DNA of 64,000 bases from Ruminococcaceae bacterium R-25 (GCA_003149065.1 QGFZ01000001.1:992001-1056000), one strand, 5' to 3'; counted from the first letter of the stretch, positions 35,603 through 44,630 are shown. The notes: generated by a model not told the origin, from the letters alone. Program-made: numbers and translations.

Positions 35603-37471
35603 TTAAGGATTTGCCTTGATCATCTTGTCGAAGTTCTTGCCGTTCATGTCAGCCATTGTATGGCCTAATTCAGCAAGGCGCGACTCGATATGTTCCTGCT
35701 CCTTGGGACGCTTGATCTTAAGCGTTGTAGTCTTGATCATGTCTTCTTCGGAGAAGACGAAGTTCCTTACGATCTTATACTGGGGCATCTTGTGATTAGC
35801 CTCATGCATCTTGTCGTTCAGATACATCTCGACCTGGCCGTCATCAGGCTCAGTGGAAAGACCTAATTCGGCACCGATAGCTTTACGGTTGATAAGGAGC
35901 TTAGCGCAGATATCTATTGCATCGCGCTCATTTCTGTTACCCCAGACGAAAGCTTCTGCGACACCCTTGATCTCGGTGAGGACTGCTTCGATCTCTTCAG
36001 GGAAAGCCTTCTTACCGTTTGTAAGAACGATCATGGACTTAACACGTCCTGTGATGTGGATAGAACCTGTCTTGTCGATATAACCCATATCGCCTGTATG
36101 GAACCATCCGTCGTCATCGAAAACATCCTTTGTGGCTTCCTCGTTTTCGAAATAGCCTCTCATAACGCAGTCAGACTTGGTGAGGATCTCACCTACAGCC
36201 TTATGGCCCTTGCCTTCGGCATCGATAGCAACAGTTACACCGGGCAGCGGGCGTCCTACAGAACCGTGGACATTGCATACCTCAGTTGTAACGGAAATAA
36301 CCGGTGACGTCTCAGTAAGACCGTAGCCCATGAAGAACTGGAGACCGAAGTCCGTGAATGCATCGATATATTTCTTGTCGATTCCGGCGCCGCCGATAAC
36401 TACCATACGGAAGTTGCCGCCGAGCTTATCCAGAATGTCCTTAAAGACATTGCGTCTGATATCAAGACCGCACTTTCTAAGGAAACGCGTAACAGGTCTT
36501 GCAATGGAGATGATCCTCTCCTTGCCTGATGCCTTGATACCGTCTTCGATCTTGGAGTAGATATTTTCGAAAAGGAGCGGAACGGAAATGCAGACATCCG
36601 GCTTCCACTCTTCCATATTCTTAACGATATATCTCAGGCCGTCGCACATGCAGATGCACGCGCCACAGGAAAGGATAAAGAAGTCACAGGTATTCTCAAA
36701 CGTGTGATGCAAAGGGAGGATAGAAAAAGCCCTGTCTCCTCTTCTTACATCAAGCGTCTGTGATATAGCATAGACATTGGAAGTGATATTGTTGTGAGTG
36801 AGCATAACGCCCTTACTCATTGATGTCGTTCCTGAAGTAAAGAGGATGATCTTTGTCTCGTTAGCATCGATCTCGGTCTCTTCGAACTTCTTATCGCCAG
36901 CATCTCTTAAAGCATTACCGTCCTTGATAAGGTCGTAGATATCCACAAAGCGCTTATCATCTTCAGGCCATGTGTCATCCGAAGTCTTTCCGGTCAGACC
37001 TTCCTTATAGAAGATTACAAACTTATTGAGCGGGATATCCAATTCGCCGGACTTGATCTTTGCTGCGATCGAAAGCATCATCTTGTGGTGCTTATGATGG
37101 TAGAAGATAAGCTTCGACTTTGATCTTACGAGGAGTTGGATAAGTTCTTCTTCAGGCAGCATTCTGTCCAAAGGAACGCCGACGGCGCCCGAAGACAGAA
37201 TCGCATTGTAAGAAACAAACCATTCGTAAGCATTCTCACCTACAACAGCAAGTCTCTCTCCCGCGTACTCGCTGTTAAGGATATATGTTGCCAAACCCTT
37301 AATGTCATTTCCGTACTCAAAGAAACTTCTGTGAATCTCGGAAAGCTTGGGTGAACGTCTAAAAATGAAAGCATCAGACTCTGAGTACTTATCACAAGTG
37401 CGTACTACAAGATCCCTTATGTCCGTGAACTTCTCAGCTGTAAAAACCGGTGTGCCCTGAACAGGGTGCAT
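35603..37471 (-). CDS. Long-chain acyl-CoA synthetase-like AMP-binding enzyme
   Basis: A 622-aa adenylate-forming enzyme that activates a carboxylic acid, most likely a long-chain fatty acid, to its CoA thioester. Marks are ILFTSGTTSMSKGVMLTHNN (AMP-binding), YGLTETSPVIS and DGWFHTGDMGYIDKTG. The ATG at 37471 after CATGGAGGTAATAGT is preferred to an upstream in-frame start. It is divergent from plsC with back-to-back promoters, suggesting joint use in recycling fatty acids into phospholipid. Confidence 0.9.
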   Translation of the reverse strand: MHPVQGTPVFTAEKFTDIRDLVVRTCDKYSESDAFIFRRSPKLSEIHRSFFEYGNDIKGLATYILNSEYAGERLAVVGENAYEWFVSYNAILSSGAVGVPLDRMLPEEELIQLLVRSKSKLIFYHHKHHKMMLSIAAKIKSGELDIPLNKFVIFYKEGLTGKTSDDTWPEDDKRFVDIYDLIKDGNALRDAGDKKFEETEIDANETKIILFTSGTTSMSKGVMLTHNNITSNVYAISQTLDVRRGDRAFSILPLHHTFENTCDFFILSCGACICMCDGLRYIVKNMEEWKPDVCISVPLLFENIYSKIEDGIKASGKERIISIARPVTRFLRKCGLDIRRNVFKDILDKLGGNFRMVVIGGAGIDKKYIDAFTDFGLQFFMGYGLTETSPVISVTTEVCNVHGSVGRPLPGVTVAIDAEGKGHKAVGEILTKSDCVMRGYFENEEATKDVFDDDGWFHTGDMGYIDKTGSIHITGRVKSMIVLTNGKKAFPEEIEAVLTEIKGVAEAFVWGNRNERDAIDICAKLLINRKAIGAELGLSTEPDDGQVEMYLNDKMHEANHKMPQYKIVRNFVFSEEDMIKTTTLKIKRPKEQEHIESRLAELGHTMADMNGKNFDKMIKANP

Positions 37472-37526
37472 ACTATTACCTCCATGTGCTTTTTTCCGCT
37501 GTATGCGAAAAGCCAAGCGCAACTGA

Positions 37527-37556
37527 AAATATAACACACTTTGGAATTATTTTACA
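37527..37556 (-). promoter_or_regulatory. Promoter of the acyl-CoA synthetase gene
   Basis: TTGTAA (37551-37556, minus strand) and TATATT (37527-37532) are 18 bp apart. The -35 lies only 4 bp from the -35 of the divergent plsC promoter, so the two polymerases would compete or be jointly controlled. Confidence 0.45.
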
Positions 37557-37560
37557 ATAA

Positions 37561-37589
37561 TTCGCCAAATTGCCATTTTTGAGTATAAT
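37561..37589 (+). promoter_or_regulatory. Promoter of the plsC-like gene
   Basis: A perfect TATAAT (37584-37589) lies 17 bp from a weak -35 TTCGCC (37561-37566), about 38 nt before the ATG. Confidence 0.5.
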
Positions 37590-37627
37590 ATGTGCGTAAT
37601 TCTGACTGTATCTATTACGGAGTATTT

Positions 37628-38404
37628 ATGTCTGAAGAAAATAATATAAATAAAGATGAGAATATCAAACAGGGCGAAGAGTCCAAGATGTCCCGTTCAG
37701 ACCACCATAAGCACCTGGACGAGAAGTACCCTACCAAAAGAGGCTTCATGGATGTACTGGCCAAGGACGGATTCCTTCTCCTTACCCATATCCTCTGCGA
37801 TATGAAGTGCATCGGACGTGAGAATTTCCCCAAGAACAATCCTTACGTCGTTGCCTCCAACCATCAGAGCTATCCTGACGGCGTTCTCATCATTGACTAT
37901 CTCCCCAAGGGCCACTTCAAGTGGATGTGCTGCCTCGCAGCTTCCGACCTTGAGACCAACCACGGCAAATTAGGCCGCCTCATCATGCGTGTCGGCAGAG
38001 GCATCGCCGTTGACCGTTACGGCAACCCTGTAAGAGGTCTCATCAAGGCCAAGAAGGAAGTCGAAAAAGGAAACATCTGCTTTGTCTTCCCTGAAGGCAC
38101 CAGATCCCACACCGGTAAACTCGCCGAGATGAAAGACGGCGCTGCTTACCTCGCTATCAAGGCCGGCGTTCCCATGGTTCCCGTCTACATCGCAGGCGCA
38201 TACCAGATCTGGCCCAGAACTTCTAAAAAGCCCCATCCGCTTAACGGCTTACACCGCCGTAAGATCAGGATCTACGTAGGCGAACCTCTCCACGGCGAAG
38301 ACTTCGACAACGATGCTCACAAGATGACAGAAGCTTTGTCCGCCTGGATGCACAAACACGAAGACCTCTACTGGGATCCGGAAACAAATTTCGAAGCAAA
38401 GTAA
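37628..38404 (+). CDS. plsC: 1-acyl-glycerol-3-phosphate acyltransferase
   Basis: A 258-aa PlsC-family enzyme that would transfer an acyl chain to lysophosphatidate at the inner membrane. The catalytic NHQSYPDG (HX4D, about residue 82), VDRYGNP and the FPEGTRSHTGKL motif (about 155) are intact. The ATG after ACGGAGTATTT is used instead of one 12 codons upstream. The charged N-terminal 45 residues have no family counterpart that I recognise. It is divergent from the acyl-CoA synthetase and ends in a terminator. Confidence 0.9.
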   Translation: MSEENNINKDENIKQGEESKMSRSDHHKHLDEKYPTKRGFMDVLAKDGFLLLTHILCDMKCIGRENFPKNNPYVVASNHQSYPDGVLIIDYLPKGHFKWMCCLAASDLETNHGKLGRLIMRVGRGIAVDRYGNPVRGLIKAKKEVEKGNICFVFPEGTRSHTGKLAEMKDGAAYLAIKAGVPMVPVYIAGAYQIWPRTSKKPHPLNGLHRRKIRIYVGEPLHGEDFDNDAHKMTEALSAWMHKHEDLYWDPETNFEAK

Positions 38405-38412
38405 TAATGCAT

Positions 38413-38441
38413 AAAGGGTTGCCTCGTTGAGACAGCCCTTT
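38413..38441 (+). terminator. Terminator of the plsC-like gene
   Basis: The stem aaagggttg.ctc / gag.cagcccttt (38413-38425 with 38429-38441) has one mismatch, and TGTTATT follows. It starts 9 nt after the stop codon. Confidence 0.7.
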
Positions 38442-38471
38442 GTTATTGCGCACTGTGGCATTCTATACCAT

Positions 38472-38567
38472 CACTGTCATGCAGTCCCCTTTTTTCAGGG
38501 CAACAATTATATAAAAACGCCGTTTTATATAATTGTTGGTATTTTTTTGCCCGCTACAATTACAGTG
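38472..38567. repeat. Nested palindromic intergenic element D
   Basis: The core is an 18-bp AT-rich inverted repeat caacaattatataaaa..cg (38501-38519) and cgttttatataattgttg (38521-38538) with a single-base bulge. Outside it lie pairing arms gggcaa (38498-38503) with ttgccc (38547-38552), and cactgt (38472-38477) with acagtg (38562-38567). The whole unit sits between the plsC terminator and the minus-strand pqqD-like gene. It might end the pqqD-like transcript, but the size and nesting are more than that needs. Confidence 0.6.
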
Positions 38568-38587
38568 CTCCGGCAGTTTTACGCAGT

Positions 38588-38929
38588 TTAAGCCCCCACC
38601 CTCTTTACAAATCCGACTTCTTCGAGTTTTTTCATATATACGCTGAGGCGTTCATATAAAGGCTCAGCTTCATCACCGTACTTTTCCTTAACAAGCTGAC
38701 CTATATCGTAGACTGATTTCTTACCGTCTACGCACAGGAAGATAAAGCTGCCCATGCCTTCAAGTTTGATATGCGACACTTCAGGTCTTTTAAAGAACTT
38801 CTGCGCGATCTTATTCGTAAAGCCCTTGTTCTCCATATCAACGGTGACTTCGCCTTCATCTGAACAATTGAAGACAAGGCCTTCCGGGCGCTCGAAAACA
38901 TAATCGAGAAAGTTTTCCTTATTTCGCAT
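38588..38929 (-). CDS. PqqD-like small protein coupled to an OPT transporter
   Basis: A 113-aa protein whose second half fits the PqqD / RiPP-recognition winged-helix fold: HIKLEGMGSFIFLCVDGKKSVYDIGQLVKEKYGDEAEPLYERL. PqqD proteins usually hand a precursor peptide to a radical SAM enzyme. None is encoded next to it; instead it overlaps the end of an oligopeptide-type transporter gene by 11 nt. The role is therefore open: peptide capture for the transporter, or a degenerate domain. Confidence 0.7.
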   Translation of the reverse strand: MRNKENFLDYVFERPEGLVFNCSDEGEVTVDMENKGFTNKIAQKFFKRPEVSHIKLEGMGSFIFLCVDGKKSVYDIGQLVKEKYGDEAEPLYERLSVYMKKLEEVGFVKRVGA

Positions 38930-40826
38930 TCTTCTTTTTCCCGGATATCTTCTTTCCGCCTCCTGCCATAAAGAAGACTACTGCACCGATAGCAATGAGA
39001 ACGATGAGTGAAGTTATGTTTCCTGTAGGAAGATAGGAACTTATATTGATCTTATCCGTAACACCTGCAACCGTAAGGATCGCAAGCACGATGCCAAGGA
39101 TGCCTTCGCCTGCAATAAGACCCGAGCAGAAGAGGATTCCCTTGCCGGATTCATCATTCTGCTTGCCGTAGACCTTCTCAACGATGAACTTGATGAGACC
39201 GCCGAGCATGATCGGAGCAGAAAGCTCGAGAGGAAGATAAAGGCCGATTGCAACAGGAAGAGCAGATATGCCCAGGAGCTCAATTACTATCGCAATGAAT
39301 ACACCGATGAAGATCAATGTCCAGGGAAGGTTGCCGTCCATGACGCCTTCGATGATCATCTTCATCATTGTTGCCTGAGGAGCTGCGAGCTTGTCGGTAC
39401 CGAATCCGAATGCGGAATCGAGGAGCACCATTACGCCGCCTATTGCAAGCGCTGCAGCGATAGTTCCCATGATCTCACCGATCTGCTGCTTCTTAGGTGT
39501 GGCACCGAGGATATAACCGGTCTTTAAGTCCTGTGAAGTATCACCTGCCATGCATGCAGCGATGCAGATGATTGATCCGATAGCGATTGCGCCCTGCATT
39601 CCGTGAACGCCTGTATCGCCTGTGAGCTTAAGGCAGAATGTAGCGATAAGGACCGTTGCTATCGTCATGCCGGATACAGGATTGTTGGAGCTTCCGACAA
39701 GGCCTACCATTCTTGAGCTTACGGCACTGAAGAAGAAGCCGAAGATTACTACAAGGATGGCACCGACTATCGTTACGGGGATCGCCGGGATGATCCAGAT
39801 AAGAAGGATAAGAACAGCAATGGAGATGAGGACAAAGCGCATGTCGATGTCCATGTTGGTACGGTCGTTCTTTGCCTTGCTTCCGTTGCTCTTTGAGATG
39901 CCCTTAACTGAGCCTGTAAAAGCTTTTATGATCGTAGGGAAGGTCTTGATGAGACTTATGATGCCGGCAGCAGCAACAGCGCCCGCACCGATATATTTAA
40001 TGTAGCTTGCCCAGATGGCGGATGCGCCGCCTGTAGCATAGAGTTCAGCAACTGAAACTGTTGCAGGATACATAACTATATCCGTACCGAATGTGACTAT
40101 AGCAGGGATCAGTACGAACCAGCCGAGTATACCACCGGCGAACATATAACCTGAGATCTTGGGACCGCAGATATATCCGACCGAGATAAGCGCAGGATAG
40201 ATCTCTGAAGAGAACTCCGTCTTAAGTGCCGAGAGTCTGAAAGATACTACGGATCTGACAGCACAAAGTCCGTCAGTTACAAACTTGATGACAGCGCCGA
40301 TACCCATTCCGATGAAGACTGATTTTGCAGAAGATCCGCCCTTCTCACCTGCGAGAAGAACTTCGGCACATGCAGTGCCTTCCGGATAAGGGAGCAGGCC
40401 GTGCTCTTTTACGATAAGTGCGCTTCTTAAAGGCACCATGAAGAATACACCGAGAAGACCGCCGACCAGGGCGATGATGGTGATAGTGATAAGCGCGGGC
40501 TTATCCATTACACCTTCTTTTGCCCAGATAAAGAGCGCAGGCATGGTAAAGATAGAACCTGCAGCAAGAGATTCACCGGCGGAGCCTATTGTCTGGACCA
40601 TATTGCTCTCAAGGATCGAATCCTTGCGCATGATGATCCTGATTACCGTCATCGAGATAACGGCAGCAGGAATTGATGCTGATACCGTAAGTCCGACCTT
40701 AAGGCCAAGGTATGCATTTGCAGCACCGAAAACAACGGCAAGGACAATGCCGAGTATGACCGATGCCGGAGTCATTTCTGTTGTTACTTTATCAGCAGGA
40801 ATATACGGTTTGAAATTATTATCCAT
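38919..40826 (-). CDS. OPT-family oligopeptide / metal-chelate transporter
   Basis: A 635-aa membrane protein with about 14-16 hydrophobic segments. The OPT family pattern appears in LGIVLAVVFGAANAYLGLKVG near the start, PYPEGTACAEVLLAGEKGG, GDTSQDLKTGYILGATPKKQQ and FCSGLIAGEGILG. Members carry peptides, siderophores or metal chelates. The ATG at 40826 follows TTGGAGGCAGAC. It is cotranslated with the pqqD-like gene. Confidence 0.9.
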   Translation of the reverse strand: MDNNFKPYIPADKVTTEMTPASVILGIVLAVVFGAANAYLGLKVGLTVSASIPAAVISMTVIRIIMRKDSILESNMVQTIGSAGESLAAGSIFTMPALFIWAKEGVMDKPALITITIIALVGGLLGVFFMVPLRSALIVKEHGLLPYPEGTACAEVLLAGEKGGSSAKSVFIGMGIGAVIKFVTDGLCAVRSVVSFRLSALKTEFSSEIYPALISVGYICGPKISGYMFAGGILGWFVLIPAIVTFGTDIVMYPATVSVAELYATGGASAIWASYIKYIGAGAVAAAGIISLIKTFPTIIKAFTGSVKGISKSNGSKAKNDRTNMDIDMRFVLISIAVLILLIWIIPAIPVTIVGAILVVIFGFFFSAVSSRMVGLVGSSNNPVSGMTIATVLIATFCLKLTGDTGVHGMQGAIAIGSIICIAACMAGDTSQDLKTGYILGATPKKQQIGEIMGTIAAALAIGGVMVLLDSAFGFGTDKLAAPQATMMKMIIEGVMDGNLPWTLIFIGVFIAIVIELLGISALPVAIGLYLPLELSAPIMLGGLIKFIVEKVYGKQNDESGKGILFCSGLIAGEGILGIVLAILTVAGVTDKINISSYLPTGNITSLIVLIAIGAVVFFMAGGGKKISGKKKNAK

Positions 40827-40950
40827 GTCTGCCTCCAATGGTGTAATAGTAATAATCTACCATATGGAGCAGAATATTTCAGATACATATCAGGCCTCAT
40901 GCGTTGATAAATGGCACTTTCCTGCGAAATATATAATAAATTCAATGCTA

Positions 40951-43602
40951 TTACGTATACAGCCCGCCAAGGAACTCCGTTGCAAACTGGATCTTCGTCG
41001 GATTGAAGACATCACGGCTCTCATCAGTCGGATAGATGAAGAACGTGTCATCGTAGGTCGAAAGAGTTACACACGGACCATAGAGTCCCCTGTAATCGTA
41101 TTCGGTGTGGATCGATACCATGGACGATGCAGGGAACTTCAAAGTCTCATGCTTTTCCGTCCTGTAGTTATCGAACTCCAAAGAGAATCCGGAATTATCA
41201 TGAACAAGTCTTCCCTCACCGCAGTCGACAAAGTTTACGGAATTAGGCAATGCCCAGATCTTAACGGGGATATCGAGTTTATACTTTCCTTCCCTGCACT
41301 CTTCATGGACAAATCCTCTCTGCCATTCGTACCAGTCAGGGATGTGGATAGTCTCACCAGACTCAGAGTGAAGCTGGCCGTACTCATCCATCTCATATGA
41401 GTCGCCGCAGTACTTGCATGTGATCTTGCTGCCCTTTGTCGTCATGGCAAAATCCTTACCACACTTTCTGCAGCGGTACAAAGGATAGTGGAGTCCTTCT
41501 GCTCTCCACTCATCGTTGATGACGATCTTGTTTTCGAGCTGGTACTTATATTCGTCGTAAGTAAGTTCTTTTGAAATGCGCGAAAGGATCTCGTCTACAG
41601 AAAGCTTGCCAATCTCATCTTGAGTCACAACACACTTAAGATCAGCGTGGAGCCTTGCGCCTTTTCTCTCCTTCAAATTCCAGATAGGCTGCTGCAGATA
41701 GTTGCCCTGCATGTTGATCGTTACAACAGGAACCTTCAGAAGCTTTGCAAGCTTGGCAATAGAAGGAGTCAGATGAGAATTGGTTCCGACATTGGCATAT
41801 CTTGCCTCAGGATAGATGACCATGACGTCGCCGCGCTTGATGACCTTCATAATGTTCTTGATCAGCATCTGGTCGTTGATGAATTTGCGTGTTCCGAGAC
41901 ATCCTACCTGACGGTAGATCCACTCGCCGAATGCTTCGAATCCTTCGAGCTCGGAAATGTAATTCGCGCGGTAAGGCTTTAAAGCCAGCGGCGTTACATA
42001 GAAGTCCATGAAGGAATTGTGCGAACCGTAAACCAGGAACGGGGGCTTTATACCTTCCATGTTGTGCTTATCGATCTTGAGCTTATAAGGTGCCGTGATG
42101 AACTTACAGATAAGCCAGATAAAAGGCATGAAGAAAAGGTTCTGCCTGGGCGGTGTTTTCGCTCTGTCAAAAGGTCTCTTGTCAGGTCCCTTTCTGATGA
42201 CGTAGTCGCGTATGAAAGGGATCTTGCAGAGCAGATAATAAAGGATTCCAGTGAACAAGAACGACGCAAAAGTCGGTGTCAGCATGAACAGGATCTTATT
42301 ATGGATTATTCCCTTGATAGGATCGTAGATTACGAGCGTGAATCCGAATCCCAATGCAAGGCAGATGATACCTACGATATTAAATCCGCCGGTGTATCTG
42401 TAAGCAGTGTGACCGGGCAGTTCATAGGCACTCTTAAGGTCGATTTTCTGTTTTCTTACGAGGAAGAAGTCAACAAAGAGAAGCGCTGCCAAAGGAGCAT
42501 ATACGCACGCACCGATCGTCAAAAAACTGCCGAAATATTCGGTGATCTTACCCCAGATGCAGAGCAGCGCGACATAAAGTCCGAGTACAAGAACAAGTAC
42601 CTTGTAAGAAGATTTCTTGAACGTCGACTTGAGCATAACGCCATAGATATAAGATCCTACAGCCTGTGTTCCGATGTTCGCGAAAGCAACGAGCAGGAGC
42701 GAAGACAATCCCAGGATAGGCGCAGACAAAGTAGCCATCATGAGCGTCGGGTCATCTACCATCTGGCCAGTTACATACTGCATTGCGATAGCCATGACTG
42801 CGCCGACGACAACGAAGAAAGAGCCTGCCGCGCCCTGTCCCAAGACGCCTGCATAGTAACCGGACTTTTCAGATTTACAAAGACGCGGTACTTCAGCCAT
42901 GCCTCCGACAAGCGTGATAACAAATGCGAAGTTCGCTTCAATACTGAGCACATAATTTACAGTCTTTTCAGCGTCACCTGCAAGCTCCGGCTGATAATTC
43001 CAGATGACATCCATCGGCACAGAAGTAAAGCCTACGATAACGACTGCGACACCGACTAAAAGGAGCAGCGGAACTAAGATCCTCGTAGTCCATGTGATAG
43101 TGCCTACACCGCGCAGTGCAATGATGGTTCCGACGATAACGCAAGAAAGACTTAAGATAAGATGTGCACCGTTGAAGAGCTGTATTCCGAACAGTCCTAG
43201 GAGATTTTCCATCGAGTCTGCGAACAGTTCGCAACACACTGCATACCACGGGAAGTTAACAACGATGATTATTATCGTAACGATCTTATTTCCGGCAGGT
43301 CCGAAAACGCTTCGTAGCCAGATCCAGATATCTATTCCGTATCTTGCCGACATGATTACCGGAAGCTGGTAGATCATGAGCATGAAGATCGCTGCGAGGA
43401 AAGCGCCGATCAAAAGCTGCTTGAATCCTACAAGTGTTGCGAGGTATGAACCCTGCGTATAGCTCCAAGTCGCGATGCAATAGCCTGATAAAACGAGCAG
43501 CGCATCGATAAATCCGTATTTCCGCTCTTTGGGCAGAACAGGAAGTGTTCCGCAATAGACTTCATTCTCGATTTCTTTGTTTACATCATGTTTGCGGCTC
43601 AT
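40951..43602 (-). CDS. NCS1 permease fused to a PlsC-type acyltransferase and zinc ribbon
   Basis: A single 883-aa frame. Residues 1-470 form an NCS1 (cytosine/allantoin-type) permease with about 12 membrane segments (YCGTLPVLPKERKYGFIDALL, GSYLATLVGF, MAEVPRLCKSEKSGYYAG, NIGTQAVGSYIYG). Residues about 485-690 form a lysophospholipid acyltransferase domain: HX4D in YGSHNSFMDFY (about 527) and YPEARYANVGTNS. A rubredoxin-like zinc ribbon follows (CRKCG...CKYCG, about 711-733), then a beta-rich domain. The junction YYLLCKIPFIRDYVI is hydrophobic and continuous, with no frameshift sign. It overlaps a 51-aa membrane peptide gene (ATGA), whose 3' end provides GGAGGA as ribosome site. I know of no such fusion. 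Confidence 0.85.
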   Translation of the reverse strand: MSRKHDVNKEIENEVYCGTLPVLPKERKYGFIDALLVLSGYCIATWSYTQGSYLATLVGFKQLLIGAFLAAIFMLMIYQLPVIMSARYGIDIWIWLRSVFGPAGNKIVTIIIIVVNFPWYAVCCELFADSMENLLGLFGIQLFNGAHLILSLSCVIVGTIIALRGVGTITWTTRILVPLLLLVGVAVVIVGFTSVPMDVIWNYQPELAGDAEKTVNYVLSIEANFAFVITLVGGMAEVPRLCKSEKSGYYAGVLGQGAAGSFFVVVGAVMAIAMQYVTGQMVDDPTLMMATLSAPILGLSSLLLVAFANIGTQAVGSYIYGVMLKSTFKKSSYKVLVLVLGLYVALLCIWGKITEYFGSFLTIGACVYAPLAALLFVDFFLVRKQKIDLKSAYELPGHTAYRYTGGFNIVGIICLALGFGFTLVIYDPIKGIIHNKILFMLTPTFASFLFTGILYYLLCKIPFIRDYVIRKGPDKRPFDRAKTPPRQNLFFMPFIWLICKFITAPYKLKIDKHNMEGIKPPFLVYGSHNSFMDFYVTPLALKPYRANYISELEGFEAFGEWIYRQVGCLGTRKFINDQMLIKNIMKVIKRGDVMVIYPEARYANVGTNSHLTPSIAKLAKLLKVPVVTINMQGNYLQQPIWNLKERKGARLHADLKCVVTQDEIGKLSVDEILSRISKELTYDEYKYQLENKIVINDEWRAEGLHYPLYRCRKCGKDFAMTTKGSKITCKYCGDSYEMDEYGQLHSESGETIHIPDWYEWQRGFVHEECREGKYKLDIPVKIWALPNSVNFVDCGEGRLVHDNSGFSLEFDNYRTEKHETLKFPASSMVSIHTEYDYRGLYGPCVTLSTYDDTFFIYPTDESRDVFNPTKIQFATEFLGGLYT

Positions 43603-43754
43603 AAGAAGAATCCTCCGATTATCCCTATAAGGGCTATTACGGTTATCACCGCAGCGATGATGTAATCCTTTTTGGTCATGCGGGGGATCTTTTTTTCCTT
43701 CTCCGCTTTAAGGACCTCTTCGATCCTCGATTCAATCTCTTTGTTGGGTTCCAT
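43599..43754 (-). CDS. 51-residue single-pass membrane peptide coupled to the NCS1 fusion
   Basis: A small gene of 51 codons, read by hand: MEPNKEIESRIEEVLKAEKE, a basic stretch, then one membrane helix (DYIIAAVITVIALIGIIGG). GGAG lies 5 nt before the ATG. Its TGA overlaps the ATG of the NCS1-acyltransferase gene (ATGA), so the two are translated together. It resembles the small accessory subunits found beside some transporters. Function unknown. Confidence 0.75.
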   Translation of the reverse strand: MEPNKEIESRIEEVLKAEKEKKIPRMTKKDYIIAAVITVIALIGIIGGFFL

Positions 43755-43812
43755 AAAAGCTCCAATATTTTTACTGAATTTACAATAGCATAAAAAGGCG
43801 CTTAAACGATAA

Positions 43813-43838
43813 GGGCTGCCTTAAAGTTAAGACAGCCC
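43813..43838 (-). terminator. Probable terminator after the PadR-DUF1700 operon
   Basis: An 11-bp stem with one mismatch (43813-43823 with 43828-43838) lies 39 nt beyond the stop of the 59-aa gene. The T-run on the minus strand is weak (TTATCGTTT). Confidence 0.5.
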
Positions 43839-43876
43839 CTCTCTATCCTTATCCCAAAAACTTACTGTTGTCTTAA

Positions 43877-44056
43877 TTAATCGCCTAAACCCTGAACCTG
43901 CTCTGTAACCTGACCGAAGGTGCCCTTCCAGTCATATTCCATAGCCTTGTTGCCGAGCTTGATCGCGAACAATGCGATCGTGATTATTCCAAGGAAACAA
44001 GCAAGGAAAAGAGCGATTGCGCCGGTAATTAAAAGCTTAATGTCTTTTTTCTCCAT
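43877..44056 (-). CDS. 59-residue membrane peptide, third gene of the PadR-DUF1700 operon
   Basis: A short gene read by hand: MEKKDIKLLITGAIALFLAC then one membrane helix, ending DWKGTFGQVTEQVQGLGD. GGGGAGGACTGATCTT stands before the ATG with ideal spacing. It begins 4 nt after the DUF1700 gene. The helix and small size suggest a partner of the DUF1700 membrane protein. Function unknown. Confidence 0.75.
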   Translation of the reverse strand: MEKKDIKLLITGAIALFLACFLGIITIALFAIKLGNKAMEYDWKGTFGQVTEQVQGLGD

Positions 44057-44060
44057 AAGA

Positions 44061-44630
44061 TCAGTCCTCCCCTAAGCCGTAGTTCCAAATATGCTTGTTC
44101 CATCTGATGTAAGCCTTAAGACCTCTTGCGTAGTACTTGATTCCGAGGATCAGGATGATCAAAAGGAATATTGCTACACAAACGAGTGTGAGTACCAGGA
44201 AAATGAAAGGTACCAGGAACTCTGTTAACTTGCCCATGATAAGGCCTGCAACGATAAGACCTGTAACAGCGCAGTCACCTGCAAGGAAGCAGAATGCTGC
44301 AATGATCGCTGCCAAAAGGATAAGCCAGCACTCAATTCCTACGAATGCATTGAAGATAATTACAAAGAGTCTGCCTCTTCCGTCAGGTCCCTTGAAATTA
44401 TCAGTCAGCTTGCGCTTCTTAATAACCTGCTTAAACTTAGCACCGTCCTTAAATTCCTGCGCCAGCTCCTTGGGATCGCCAAGGCTTGCTGCAATCTCTT
44501 CTTCGCTTCTGCCTGCGCTGACGCCTTCATCAAAGTGCTCTTCCATGGATTGGATGATGTCTTTTACATCACCATAAGGCATGTGCCCCAATTCATTGGT
44601 GAGCTTTGTAAGATATTCACTCTTGTTCAT
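44061..44630 (-). CDS. DUF1700-family membrane protein
   Basis: A 189-aa protein. The soluble N-terminus (MNKSEYLTKLTNELGHMPYGD, then HFDEGVSAGRSEEEIAASLGDPKELAQE) is the DUF1700/HAAS domain. Two to three membrane segments follow. In Bacillota such proteins are usually paired with PadR regulators as here. The ATG after CTGGAGGAAAAGCTG overlaps the end of the PadR gene by 14 nt. It may act with PadR in envelope-stress control. Confidence 0.85.
   Translation of the reverse strand: MNKSEYLTKLTNELGHMPYGDVKDIIQSMEEHFDEGVSAGRSEEEIAASLGDPKELAQEFKDGAKFKQVIKKRKLTDNFKGPDGRGRLFVIIFNAFVGIECWLILLAAIIAAFCFLAGDCAVTGLIVAGLIMGKLTEFLVPFIFLVLTLVCVAIFLLIILILGIKYYARGLKAYIRWNKHIWNYGLGED

Noticed and set aside
40438-41400. 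320-codon open frame on the plus strand
   Set aside because: It is antisense to the OPT and NCS1-fusion genes across their boundary, has no ribosome site and no recognisable domain; the minus-strand frames have clear families.
42019-43059. 346-codon open frame on the plus strand
   Set aside because: It is a mirror of the NCS1 permease codons; the translation is Arg/Cys/Ser/His-rich without any motif.
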